DNA of 62,511 bases. Source: Adiantum capillus-veneris (taxonomy: Eukaryota > Streptophyta > Polypodiopsida > Polypodiales > Pteridaceae). Below the pieces are notes generated by a model that searched no databases, was not told the origin of the DNA, and saw nothing but the letters and a program-made list of their open reading frames with translations. The position numbers and the translations under genes were made by a program. Shown here piece by piece: positions 11,677 through 22,139 of this stretch (the stretch's first letter is position 1; every line of letters begins with the position of its first letter). The stretch spans positions 1 through 62,511 of the forward strand of contig JABFUD020000341.1 in assembly GCA_014529385.2 (NCBI GenBank). The letters are read 5' to 3'.

Positions 11677-11934
11677 ACAAATCTGAAATGCAACGCAACT
11701 TAAGGAGAGGTATTACAACTCCTAGGGGCACCATTCTACCAGGTTCTGCAACCATCTGGGAAGGTACATAAATCATGATCCATCACAAAAAATGTGAAAA
11801 AATTGAAACAGAAGTATACAGAAAGGTACCCCTTAAGCATAGAAACACTTATCCAAGGTCAAAACATCAAAAAACAACCATTTAAGACTCAAATCAATGC
11901 GTCGCGAACCACAATAGAATAGAGAAGGAAATTA

Positions 11935-12610
11935 GTTTATCTAATTAATTAGGCTAAAATTATCTGTTTTTGAATATAAATTGAAGGGGAAAATTAGTTA
12001 AATGACTTAAATAATTATATAGTAATTATTAGAGGTAGAAATCACTGTTAAGAATCCAAGATAAATAGATCATGCACAAATAATTAGTTTAGCTAATTAT
12101 CTTAGCTAATATTGGTTGATTTTGACTATAAATTGAGAAGGAAAAATTTATTCGTTTTTGAACACAAATTGAAGGGGGAAATTAGTTAAATCACTTAGAT
12201 AATTATATAGTAATTATCAAAGATAGAAATCAGTGTTAAGAACCCGAGATAAATAGGTCATGCACATATAATGAGTTTAGCTAATTATCTTAGCTAATAT
12301 TATGTGATTTTGACTATAAATTGAGAAGGGAAATTAGTAAATTAATTTATACAGCTACATAGTAATTACCAGAGATGAAAACAACATTAGAAAGTTGGGA
12401 TAATTATTTTAAGTATAGATAATTACTTTAGCTAATACTGCTTGATTCTGACTATAAATTGAGAAGGGAAACTAGCAAATCAATTTATAAGTTAGCAAGA
12501 TAATTATTAGGGTTATAATACATTAAAATAGATAAATATCTCACTAGCAGATAAGTAATTTATAAATTACTAAAGCCAAATTAGTGTATTTTTGAAGAGA
12601 AATTAAATAC
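11935..12610. repeat. AT-rich tandem array (about 3 diverged units of 155-190 bp)
   Basis: Repeated landmarks such as AATTATATAGTAATTAT (about 12012, 12200 and, diverged, 12356), 'GATAAATAGATCATGCACA' variants and 'TTGACTATAAATTGAGAAGG' recur in the same order. Related units reappear at 14480-14905 and 16213-17170, so the array is part of a larger duplicated structure that also includes the exon copies at 12819 and 17721. Confidence 0.7.
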
Positions 12611-12818
12611 AAAAATTAGTAAAATAGCTCCAATAATTATGGGTTAATTATGGACGAACAATAATACTGCTAGGAAGGTAAGAAAAAAATATATCACCCA
12701 ATTATTTATCTAAGATATTTACTTAGCCCAATAATCTCTATTTTTGGGTAAAAGAAATAAGAGAGATTATTCAATTAATTCTCTAATCGATTAAGTATCC
12801 TTTTATAAGACTACCACT

Positions 12819-12972
12819 ATGGCTCCAAAGAGGACCCAAAAAAATCCTTAGTTCGATGCGGACGATACAACTCACAAGAGGGCTAGGGCATCCCATGACC
12901 ATGAAGCTAGCCCTACGGAGGAGAGTCTTCAGGCGCCAGCACAACAGCAGATGACTGATCAATCCCAAGTGG
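12819..12972 (+). pseudogene. First-exon copy A (MAPKRT...), broken by an in-frame stop
   Basis: The ATG at 12819 opens MAPKRTQKNP, then TAG at 12849, and the same frame continues as a basic, polar segment (HKRARASHDHEA, then QAPAQQQMTDQSQVG). It is clearly paralogous to the open copy at 17721-17903 (MVPKRT..., ...MPDQSHVG). In both, similarity in coding style stops at a G|GT that could be a splice donor (12972/12973). Both are preceded by 'ATCCTTTTATAAG'-like sequence. PKRT and KRAR suggest a nuclear-localisation-like N-terminus. I do not recognise the family; the 5' exon of a gag-like ORF is possible. Confidence 0.45.
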
Positions 12973-13830
12973 GTTCTATTTATTTAATTAATACTTTAAA
13001 TAGTTTAAGTCTTTTATAAATTAACATTGCATACGTAAGGAGGGATAAGAATCAGAAAAGGAATAATTAGCAGAAAACGGAAGGTAACTTCCAAGAAACC
13101 AATGAGCATTGTTTGTAATTAGGAAAGGATTGTTTGGGCTAAGACTGGTTGACCTAAGAAAGAATGTTTGATCATCCTTAGCTTGTCTCAAGACACCTAT
13201 GTTTCCTTGGAATATATTACTCCATGTGATGAGTAATGATGGCGAGTCAGTCATGGATGAGTCGGTTACCTCCGTGTACGTGGAGTCTTTACACTGTGCA
13301 TGTCTGCGTTTGTCGATACTACTTAGGATGTAAGGTCTCCACCTTTCTAGCTGTCGGTAATAAACTCAAGCTTTAGGAGAAAGCATTGGTCAGGAAATCA
13401 GGTAAAATCACTATCTCAAAAGCAATAAAAATTTGTATTTTTGGAACCTTAAGCACAGCAAACCCCATGCTAGAAATTTTCAGAACAAAATTCCGATAAA
13501 AATTGCATAGTTCTGGCCCCTGGAAGTTTACATTGTTGATTAAATTAATTAAGTAAATTGTAAGGTTTTGATAATCATTACTATAAAAGACTTTTATCAT
13601 GAAATCCCTAGATATTTGTAGATATTTTATAGATATTTTCAAAATTAATCATGAAAAGGGTCAGATAATAGCAGAAAATCGATTTGGTGCATCTGGAGGC
13701 TGTGTAGAACAGTCATGAACCTGTCTAAGCCAAATTTAGCTGCAGGTGGCGCTAGGGGAAGGTTGGGGGCTACTTGAGCTGCAAGCAGCTGCCATTTTCA
13801 GCCTCTGAAAGCTTATGAGTGCCGGAAACC
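12973..13830. other. Region downstream of exon copy A; first 360 bp duplicated at 17904-18305
   Basis: 12973-13335 is homologous to 17904-18305. Shared landmarks are TTAACATTGCATAC, AAGAAACCAA, GATCATCCTTA and GCTTGTCTCAAGACACCT. The rest to 13830 has no supported gene. The homology shows that exon plus downstream (intron-like) sequence were duplicated together. Confidence 0.55.
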
Positions 13831-13838
13831 TATAAATA
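13831..13838 (+). promoter_or_regulatory. TATA box (TATAAATA), probable LTR-type promoter
   Basis: CCTATAAATAAGACCCC is a strong plant TATA context, followed about 30 bp later by a pyrimidine-rich possible start region and 'CTCTCTCACATAGAGAGAAACTC', a short inverted repeat. A transcript from here would run into a very long AT-rich leader and reach the M-V-PKRT ORF at 17721. That link is inference. Confidence 0.5.
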
Positions 13839-14905
13839 AGACCCCTTGCTTCACAATTTCAGCCAGACTCGGAGTCTTGGCCATTTCTCTCTCACATAGA
13901 GAGAAACTCTATTCAAAAATCACTAGAGAGCAAACCTCTAATTGATTATCCACGATAATTAGTCTAATCCCTTTTTTATTATCAAAATTATGCTAATTTA
14001 CCTGTATTTTCTTAATTAATCTAATTAGTTAAGAAGATTAACCTTATACACTCTAAATTACTCTCTTAATTCTTAATATTTTGTTGATTACTTAGATTAA
14101 GATTAGGGATATTAATCTAATTGATTATCAAGCCATATTAGGATTAAAATTAATCTTTGTGATCATAAATTAAGGATAATTATACTAATTAAATTTAGAT
14201 TAGTATAAGATAATTATCAGAGTTGAATTAGACTGTTAAAAATATAAAAATTATCTTTTTATTTTTTGATTAGATTTTGTACTTAATTAGGTAAAAATTA
14301 GCTATTTTTAATCAAAATTTGATTAAAAATCTATTTAAATTAGCTCAAAAATTCTTACATCAATTATATAGTTAGAAAATACTATTAGAAACACGAGGTA
14401 AATTACTCACTAACATATAATTAATCAAAATATTTAATTAAGAGAAAAATTAGCTATTTTATCCAAAAATTAAAAAGAAAAATTAGTAAATCATGCTAGA
14501 TAATTATGTGTTATTTATCAGAGTTAGTTTACATTCTAAGAAATTGTGATAATTATTTTAAGGTTAGAAAATAATATAGATATTTATCTAGGTTAGATTA
14601 GACTAAATCTAGCTGTAAACTGAAGAGAAAAATTAGCTAAATTGCTTAGATAATTATATAGTAATTATGAGAGATAGAAACCACTGTTAAAAATTTGAGA
14701 TAAATAGTTCATGCACAGATAATTAGTTTAGATACTCGTGATAATTATCTTAGGCACATGTATTCAGCTAAACAAATTATCTTAGCAAATGTTTTTTGAT
14801 TTTGACTAGAAATTAAAGGGAGTAATTAGTAAATCATGTTAGATAATTACATGCTATTTATCAGAGTTAAATTACATGATAAAAAAGTTGTGATAATTAT
14901 CTTAA
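13839..14905. repeat. AT-rich region with diverged tandem units
   Basis: Extremely AT-rich, no ORF. From about 14480 onward it carries the same tandem unit as 16213-17170 (TAGATATTTATCTA, CTAGCTGTAAACTGAAG, 'GTGATAATTATCTTAA'). The first part to 14480 is related low-complexity sequence. The array is split by a transposon insertion at 14906. Confidence 0.65.
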
Positions 14906-16208
14906 CACTAGTATGGTAACCTAACAGGACATAAAAGCGTCCTTTCAGGGTTCTGGGAAAAATTTCCAAAACCATAGTAGATCCACTCATTTCTTGAAAA
15001 ATCCTTTCATGAGCTTATAGTACAAGGACTACTACATGTGGCAAAAATGAGAAACTTGTAAAATTTCTCATATCTTGGTCACAACAAGCCTCCAAAGTTG
15101 ATGGACCGGTGCATTGGCTAAAAACAACCATTTCTAACGGTTGATTGCATATAAATAAGAGTGGGGATTTTTGTGGGACATGAGATAAGATCCCCCATTA
15201 ACTTCAATGGATTAGTGATCAAAACATATGGTTGCTTTTGCCTTACTAATTTTTTTTGGAGCCAAAAAAAAGGTACAAAAAAGTTACAATTTTGCCATTC
15301 TGCGGTCTATAGTCACACTCAATACTAATACTATATACATGTTTTCTTATTCTCCTTTGGACCATTGGATTCAAAAGAAGCCATGGAGGATGTCAAAAGA
15401 ATAATAGATCTCTTACTAAGTGGAACCTTGGGGACAATGATAAAGTGCTAAATACAACAACATGAAAAAACAGGGTTTAGTATTATGACCTCTAGAATCC
15501 CAAAGAACCTACTCAATATCTAGCCAAATTTGTAGTTTATGATTAGATATCGTTACTACCTACAAAATACACACAATTGGCCTACGAAACTAGCAATATT
15601 AAGAGAGCTATACTTGGCTACACTAAAATGTCTCATATTCTTCAGCAATCAAAAAACTCAACCATCATCATACTATGCTATATAGCATATTAGGTCCCCC
15701 AAAACTCAAGGAATATTAGCTTTATGTTATACATTCCATTTACACAATCAAAATTACATTTCGATATCAAGAAAGCCACCAAAAAAATCTTTAAAGTGCT
15801 AATTTTGGCCAAAAAATAGGATTATGCAATTCTTGTAAGTTGGTCATGACTTTCAATTCTAACACTTAGTTCTCCCTAGAAGCATCAAAACATGTTGAGA
15901 ACTATGAAGGCTTATCCTCTAGCAATTTAAACCTTACAAATGTGAAGTTTAGAGTGGAATAGTTGCAAAAAATTGAGAAAGCCAAAAATAGGACCCATTT
16001 TTTTCACACAGTTTAGGTTAAAAAAATGTTGTGCAAGAGTAAGGTTAATGGTAAGATCGATATTCCAAAAAAAATGTTCAGTTTTTTCAGCTTAGAAGAC
16101 AAGTTTGTGGATATATAGCACCTAGGAATTCATTTTCATAATCTTCAAATAATTCAAGCAAAATGGTTACTTAACAAGACATAAAAGTGTCCGGTTACCA
16201 TTCTAGTG
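14906..16208. mobile_element. 1303-bp non-autonomous DNA transposon, TTAA target-site duplication, CACTAG ends
   Basis: The element begins CACTAGTATGGTAACC and ends GGTTACCATTCTAGTG, giving terminal inverted repeats with 15 of 16 matches. A further inverted relationship around GGAC-ATAAAAG-CGTCC follows inside. It is flanked on both sides by TTAA (14902-14905 and 16209-16212) and interrupts an otherwise continuous AT-rich tandem array, which makes the boundaries convincing. It has no ORF of note. A TTAA duplication is characteristic of piggyBac and Kolobok-type transposases. A second copy, inverted and truncated, lies at 41307-42437, confirming a mobile family. Confidence 0.85.
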
Positions 16209-16212
16209 TTAA

Positions 16213-17170
16213 TTAAGGTTAGAAAATTAGTGTAGATATTTATCTAAGTCAAATTATACTAATTCTAGCTAAAAATTAAAGAGCGCAACTAGTAAATCAT
16301 GTTACATGATTACATGCTATTTACTAGAGCTAGATTACATGATAAAAAATTCGTGATAACTATCTTAAGGTTAGAAAATTAGTATAGATATTTATCTAAG
16401 TCAAATTATAATAATTTTAGCTAAAAATAAATGGGGGAAATTCGTGCTAGATGATTACATGCTATTTATCAAGGTTAGATTACATGATAAAAAAGCCGTG
16501 ATAATTATCTTAAAGTTAGAAAATTAGTATAGATATTTATCTAAGTTAAATTATATTAATTCTAGCTAAAGATTACAGGGGAAAAATAGTAATTCATGCT
16601 AGATGATTACATGCTATTTATCAAGGTTGGATTACATGATAAAGAAGCTGTGATAATTATCTTAAAGTTAGAAAATTGGTATAAATATTTATCTAAGCCA
16701 AACTATACTAATTCTAGCTAAAACTTAAAGGGGGCCATTAGTAAATCATGTTAGATGATTACATGATATCTATCAAGGTTAGACTACATAATAAAAAATA
16801 TGTGATAATTATTTTATGGCTAGAAAAGAGTATAGATATTCATCTAAGTCAAATTATACTAATTCTAGCTGAAAATTAAAGAGGGAAATAAGTAAATTAT
16901 GTTAGATGATTACATGCTATTTATCAAAGCTAGAATACATGATAATCATCTTAAGATTGGGAAAGTAGTATAGATATTTATCTAAGTCAAATTATACTAA
17001 TTCTAGCTAAAATTTAAAGGGGGAGATTAGTAAATCATGCTAGATGATTACATGTTATTTATCAAAGCTGTATTACATGATAAAGAAGCCATTATAATTA
17101 TCTTAAGGCTAGAAAACTAGCATAGATATTTATCTAAGTCAGTTTATACCAATTTTAGCTAAAAATTAAT
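16213..17170. repeat. AT-rich tandem array, seven units of about 138-153 bp
   Basis: The landmark TAGATATTTATCTAAGTC begins near 16233, 16385, 16530, 16680, 16833, 16971 and 17123, giving a mean period close to 148 bp. Each unit also carries ACTAATTCTAGCT, GATGATTACATGCTATTTAT and 'GTGATAATTATCTTAA'. Units are diverged from each other, so this is an old array rather than a young satellite. Confidence 0.85.
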
Positions 17171-17720
17171 AATGTAAATTAGATAATTAATTTGTAAAAT
17201 TAAAAGATAATTACCAAAGATAAAAAATATCATTATCTACTTGTGATAATTATACGATAGTTAATTAGTTAGTTTAGAAAATTATAAGTGACCAAAAGTT
17301 CTATTTTTAGAAAATATTAATTAAAATAAATATACTTTGCGATCAAAAGTTTCTAGGCAAATTACAGTAAGTATAAACCAGTGATATAAAGTCAAGGAAA
17401 TGAAATCTTTAAGAGAAATTAAATAGCATAAATATTAAGTTCAAAATAAGCAGATTCTAAGCTTAAAATTCGATGGGAAAACTAAGAAAAAGATATAGAA
17501 AACTATAAGAAAATGAGGAGAGCTTAGAAAACCCTTAGGGAAGCTTTGAAAAAAGTTATCATATCTATACAGGCAAATAAGAAATTACTAGATTAAGAAT
17601 TTACCAATTAAGACTACAAATTTAAGCTTGATTGGGTTACGATTGAGTACAAAGGTAAAGTCTAGCTTTTAGATAATTTACTTAATGATTATACATCCTT
17701 TTTTATAAGGATAAGAATTT
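17171..17720. other. AT-rich leader before exon copy B
   Basis: No ORF. Diverged AT-rich sequence continuing the style of the array. It ends with CATCCTTTTTTATAAGGAT just before the ATG at 17721, matching the sequence before copy A. Confidence 0.45.
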
Positions 17721-17903
17721 ATGGTACCTAAAAGGACCCGAGTCAATTCTACATCTAATGATGAGGCCGGAGCTCCAAAAAGAACTAGAACGTCGCACGA
17801 CAAGGAAGCCGGACCTAGTACTAGGCCTACTGATGAGAATGTACAGGCCCCGGTGCTACAAGAAATGCCAGATCAGTCCCACGTGGGTTTTCGTTATAAT
17901 TAA
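17721..17903 (+). CDS. First-exon copy B (MVPKRT...), unknown protein
   Basis: An open 60-codon ORF, but probably only a first exon. The similarity to copy A is at protein level (PKRT, KRTRTSHDKEA, QAP...Q.M.DQSHVG) and the putative donor G|GT lies after SHVG (about 17886). After that point the reading runs into intron-like AT-rich sequence shared with copy A. Basic PKRTR repeats early in the protein look like nuclear-localisation signals. No family recognised. The AT-rich tandem leader and the kilobase-scale duplication suggest this belongs to a repeated element rather than a single-copy gene. Confidence 0.45.
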   Translation: MVPKRTRVNSTSNDEAGAPKRTRTSHDKEAGPSTRPTDENVQAPVLQEMPDQSHVGFRYN

Positions 17904-18304
17904 GTTTAAATAATTCAAGGTTTTCTTAAGTATTAACATTGCATACAAAAAAAGAGGAGTAAAGAATTAGGAAAAGTAAAACTGGCTTAAAAATGGAAGG
18001 CATCTTTCAAGAAACCAACATGCATTTGTTTATAAAGTAGGAAAGAATTAGGAAAAGTGAAACTGGCTTAAAAATGGAAGGCATCTCCAAGAAACCAACA
18101 TGCATTTATTTATAAAGTTGGATTAAGACTGAGTGAATTAGGAAAGATATGATTGATCATCCTTAAGACAGCTTGTCTCAAGACACCTCCGACTTCTTGG
18201 TATGTTTTGATGAATAATGATGGCTTTCCAGCCAGAGACGGTTACCCCCATGAACAATGAGTTTCTACTCCGTGTCATGTCTTGATGTTTCTACATAAGT
18301 TAGG
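17904..18304. other. Intron-like region duplicated from copy A, with an internal short duplication
   Basis: Homologous to 12973-13335. It also contains a local tandem duplication: 'GGAAAAGTAAAACTGGCTTAAAAATGGAAGGCATCT' near 17972 recurs near 18051. No ORF supported. Confidence 0.5.
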
Positions 18305-18530
18305 ATACCGTTTTTATCCTAGGAGAGCCGCCTAGTGGTATGGTCAACTGATTTGGTGTATGGGCACCTCGAACCTTGTGTGGGGGTTTATCCATCGCAG
18401 ACTATGAACAAGGAATGGATACCGTTTCTATCCTAGGGGAGCCGTCTGGTTCTATGGGCAACTTTTTTGGTGTATGGGCACCCCGAACCTTGTGTGGGGG
18501 TTTATCCACCCCACACTGTGAACAAGGAAT
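18305..18530. repeat. Two tandem 114-bp repeats
   Basis: Units start at 18305 and 18419 (ATACCGTTTTTATCCTAGG ... ATGAACAAGGAATGG). A third, diverged copy begins near 19208. They are embedded in the larger duplication described at 18419-19980. Confidence 0.85.
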
Positions 18531-19980
18531 GGTCACCTTTTTTCACCCATAGGCGGGCTTGAGACAAGAAGAGTAATGGTCATGGTTATTATGGACAATG
18601 TTTTTGTTGACAATACGCTGTCTTAATTTTAAAGATGTTTGTTTGCTAAAAGAATGCTTTTCAATGATGTCTTTAATGCTTGATTAAGGAATCACTGTGA
18701 TGGAAAGTTTAAAAAGGAATCCATTATTTTAAATGTTAAAACAATGTGATAGTAATTAGAAAACAAAGAAATCATGTGTGAGTGTAGGGTGGTAAGTGGG
18801 GATTGCCTAAAGTTGCCAATCATGGACAGGTGGACCTGATTAGTCAGGTAACTATCCATCCGTATGCACTAAAAATGTCTATAAAACTTCTCCACTTGGA
18901 AGAGGAGTCCACCAGCGGCTGTGCCCTCACATATGTTAGGGGGGGAAAAACGTTGGTTAAGGATACCTTAGTCCAAATTGTGGAAGTTATAGGGCCGAAA
19001 TAGTTTTAGAAATTTCAAAAAAAAGTTGTCCCGTTTCCACTATGAGATATGACTAGGTCTCCTTCTAGGGCTATAAACCCAAGCCATTGTCAATGGTAAA
19101 GGTATATTCCCTGGATTTTTCTTGTTTAGAGACTTTGATTTTTATTAGGCCTCACATAGGATGATAGCACACTTTTTTGTGTCGGCGGGTTGGGAACCTC
19201 ACATAGGATATCGTTTTTATCCTAAAGGAATCGCCAGTTGTATGGGCAACTGGTTGGCGTATGGACGCCCGGACTTTGGGTGATGTCTTTTTCCACCTCG
19301 ATTTCTATGAATAAGGAATGGGTGTCATTTTTTGCCCTTGTGTAGGTGATCTTGAGATAAGCCAGTACTGGTCAGAGATACTTTAGATTGAAAGTACCTT
19401 GTCTTAAGTTTAAAGATGTTTGTTTGTAAAAGAATGTTTTCAATACTGCTTTCAAGGGTTGTTTTAATGAATTACTGTTATAAAAGATAAAAGCAATCAT
19501 TATGTTAATTGTGATAAGAACGTGGTAGTAATTAAATAACAAAGTAGCATGTGTGAGTGCGGGGGTGGTAACTGGGAATTGACGAAGGTTGTCAATCATG
19601 GACGAGTGGACCTAATTAGTCATGTAACTATCCATTCCCACGCACTAAAAACGTGTAGAAAACTTCTCCACTTGGAAGAGGAGTCCACCAGCGCGGCTGT
19701 GCCCTCACATATGTTGGGAGAGAAAAGTGTTGGTTGCTCATTGGTTGAGGATATCTTAGCCCAAATTGTGGAAGTTATAGGGCCGCAATAGTTTTAGAAA
19801 TTTCAAAATCGTTGTCCCGTTTCCACTAGGTCTTCGTCTAGGGCTATAGACCCAAGCCATTGCCAATGGTAAAGGTCTATTCCCTAGCTTTTTCTTGTTT
19901 AGAGATTGACTTCTATTAGACCTAGAGACCTGTCAAGGATCCCATCCCACTTGGGTGTCAATGGGGTTGAGTACCTCACA
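18419..19980. repeat. Tandem duplication, two units with period about 775-790 bp, LTR-like sequence
   Basis: The segments 18419-19200 and 19208-19980 are duplicates. Landmarks are GTGTGAGTG (18776 and 19551), 'GTGGACCT.ATTAGTCA', 'CTTCTCCACTTGGAAGAGGAG', 'GCGGCTGTGCCCTCACATATG' and 'CAAATTGTGGAAGTTATAGGGCCG'. A diverged relative occurs at about 24060-24510, directly before a primer-binding site, so I infer that this is U3/U5-type LTR sequence of a gypsy family. The small ORFs inside (18803-19003 and 19549-19791) follow the duplication and are not convincing genes. Confidence 0.75.
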
Positions 19981-19981
19981 G

Positions 19982-20445
19982 TGTCGTTAGATTCATTGAA
20001 TGATGCCCTTGCTTTTTAGGCTAGTTTGGTGTTTCTTTCGGCGTCAGCTCTACCATTGGGCTGGAGGTGTCATTGATGTCTTGATTTTTAGGCTAATTTT
20101 GATGTGGCTATGGGCATGAACCCTATCATTGGGTTGGAGGTGTCGTTAGTTGCATTGAATGATGCCCTTGCTTTTAGGCTAGTTTGGTGTTTCTTTTGGC
20201 ATCAACTCTACCATTGCGCTGGAGGTGTTGTTAGTTTCATCAAATGATGCCTTGCTTTTTAGGCCTAGTTCGGTGTTGCTATTGGCATCAACGCTACTAT
20301 GGGGTTGAAGGTGTTGGTCTACATTGAATGATGCTCTGTCTTGTTGGGTTAGTTCAGTGTTGGTATCAGCATCAACCCTACTACTAGGTTGGAGGTGTCG
20401 TCACTCTCATTGAATGATTGCCTACTCTTGAAACTAGTGTTGTCG
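19982..20445. repeat. Minisatellite, about 5.5 units of 73-86 bp
   Basis: Unit starts are at about 19982, 20068, 20141, 20226, 20312 and 20396. The shared core reads TGTCGTTAG..CATTGAATGATGCC, then GGCTAGTTTGGTGTT, ending in TTGGGTTGGAGG. Copies differ at many positions, so the array is old. Confidence 0.85.
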
Positions 20446-20536
20446 TTAATTTCAATGCATGATGCATATAGTTGTTATAAAATTTAAATTTATGTTGTCT
20501 TTAAAAATCATAAAATATGTGTTGATTGTAGCAAAT

Positions 20537-20839
20537 ATGGATTCTATGGAAATGAAGGAGTTAAAAACCAAGACCAGATCTCTATTGGTCACGTGCATAT
20601 GTGCCCTGACCATAGAGGAGATCGCCTTTTTATTGGAGAGTGAGATGCACAGAGATCGTTTCTTTGATACAATAATTGAAGCAGTTCAGGTGCGCTTCTT
20701 AGTTGTAGAAGCAAAGACTATCCGTAGGCTAATAGATAGTATTGTGGGCATGGCACAATGCTTAAGAGACTTGAGTGTTGATACACCAACGGATGCAGAT
20801 CTAGCCAAGCTACAACATTGGATTAATATATGCGTATAG
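20537..20839 (+). pseudogene. ORF upstream of the kinase-like domain, probably its N-terminal part
   Basis: A 101-residue open segment beginning MDSMEMKELKTKTR. It is predicted helical and amphipathic (EEIAFLLESEMHRDRFF, VEAKTIRRLIDSIVG, DADLAKLQHWINI), followed by an in-frame stop at 20837. Further residues readable after the stop (HAILMLKMSIHTNLDPSFIQQP) suggest continuation to the kinase-like domain at 21006. I recognise no named domain. The longer ORF starting at 20459 probably begins in upstream repeat, so I prefer the internal ATG at 20537. Confidence 0.4.
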
Positions 20840-20984
20840 AGAGGTCAAAATAAAAAAGAGCATGCAATATTGATGCTCAAGATGTCCATACACACAAATC
20901 TAGATCCATCTTTCATTCAACAGCCTCCTCTCAAGATATAGTAGGTGCAAGATCAAATTCATAAGTTGGGATGGATCATTTGCT

Positions 20985-21830
20985 ACACACCCGCTTTATG
21001 TCTTAGTGTGCCTTTGGTGTTTATCTCACACACGAAGCTATCAAACATGGTCGAAGCTTGGGAAAGGATACTATGGAGTTGTGTCGAAGTGCACAATCGA
21101 TGGAGTCACTTGGTTGCCGCCAGAGGTGTTGTATGTGGTCAAAGACGTCAAAGGAGATGCAACACAGAGCCGTCAATCTTTCGCTCTAGAGGAAAGCGTG
21201 CAATTGTTCCACAGGGCATTGTTAGATGCATTGCACAAATACACCAAGGGCATGGTCCCTTGTTTTTCCTCGCTTCAATGGAATGGATCTAGGTGACATG
21301 TTAGAGTGTGTTCCACTACCCAAAGGAAAATTCTCTAACATATTGGTGGCTCAAAAAGAAGATTCTAGATGGCCTCCCATAGAGCAAGAGTTAGACATGT
21401 GCAATCATATGCTCAATTGGGTGCCTTCTTTTATGGATGCTCTGGTGAAGACCATGGCACATGCACACAACAAAAGAATTATACAATGTGACTTGTACCT
21501 ATGGAACATCATGAATAACTTCACTGAGGAAGGTGTGCCACGTGTGGGTGTCATGGATTGGAGGTTGGCACTGCAAGTTGGCATTGAGAAGTGAGCAACC
21601 AACATCAAAGACCCCACAGAGCATGCCCTACGTCCTTGGAGGGGCCTCGAGCTTTGCAACCCAAAAGCTGATTCTTCGTATTTGAAAGCGAGTGACACCT
21701 ATGCAATTTCTTTCTGCATTGATCAACTATGTGATTGGTGCAAAGATTTTCAGAGCATTACAATGTGTCATGGCAAAAGTGAAAGCAAATTGATTGCGGC
21801 ATGATTTCCAAAATTATGCGGAAAAACTAC
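20985..21830 (+). pseudogene. Protein-kinase-like domain pseudogene
   Basis: Frame 1 from about 21000 shows a glycine-rich loop LGKGYYGVVSKC (about 21054-21089) followed by VLYVVKDVKGDATQSRQ, resembling the ATP-binding lobe. A one-base insertion in a T-run near 21263 shifts the frame; the second frame (to 21594) carries the catalytic-loop equivalent RIIQCDLYLWNIMNNF (about 21475-21522), keeping the catalytic Asp and Asn, and VMDWRLAL in the DFG position (DWR instead of DFG). After a TGA at 21592 the frame is still readable (EHALRPWRGLELCNPKADSSYLKASDTYAISF) to a stop near 21803. The gene is therefore dead. It resembles atypical kinases captured in plant repeats; exact family unknown. Confidence 0.6.
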
Positions 21831-22139
21831 GTACAGCAAGGGCCTAGGTAGAGAAAGACATTATTGACTATGAGTGAGCATTTAGATATGTTAGAGGTCA
21901 ACTCGGAGATGGGTTTGCATCTGCTTAGTGAGATGATGCCTAGATTTTACTTTACTCTATGGACATTGAAGGATGTTTGAACTACAAAATGGAAATTGAG
22001 GGGGACTCTAACTCAAAAGAATTTGATTCACCCTCCCATTACAAAAAACATACAATTCAAGATCGGCGTATTGTGGTGGAGCAAATGATGTGAGAGCCTA
22101 AGGATCTGAAAAAGTCGTAGGATGGACCTAAAAACGCAA

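Noticed and set aside
14906-16208. CACTA (En/Spm) element because the ends read CACTAG...CTAGTG
   Set aside because: The flanking duplication is TTAA (4 bp), not the 3 bp expected of CACTA elements; adjacent 3-mers (TAA versus TTA) do not match.
16213-17170. Centromeric satellite (period near nucleosome length)
   Set aside because: Only about seven diverged units, interrupted by a transposon and related to the leader of a repeated element; no long homogeneous array.
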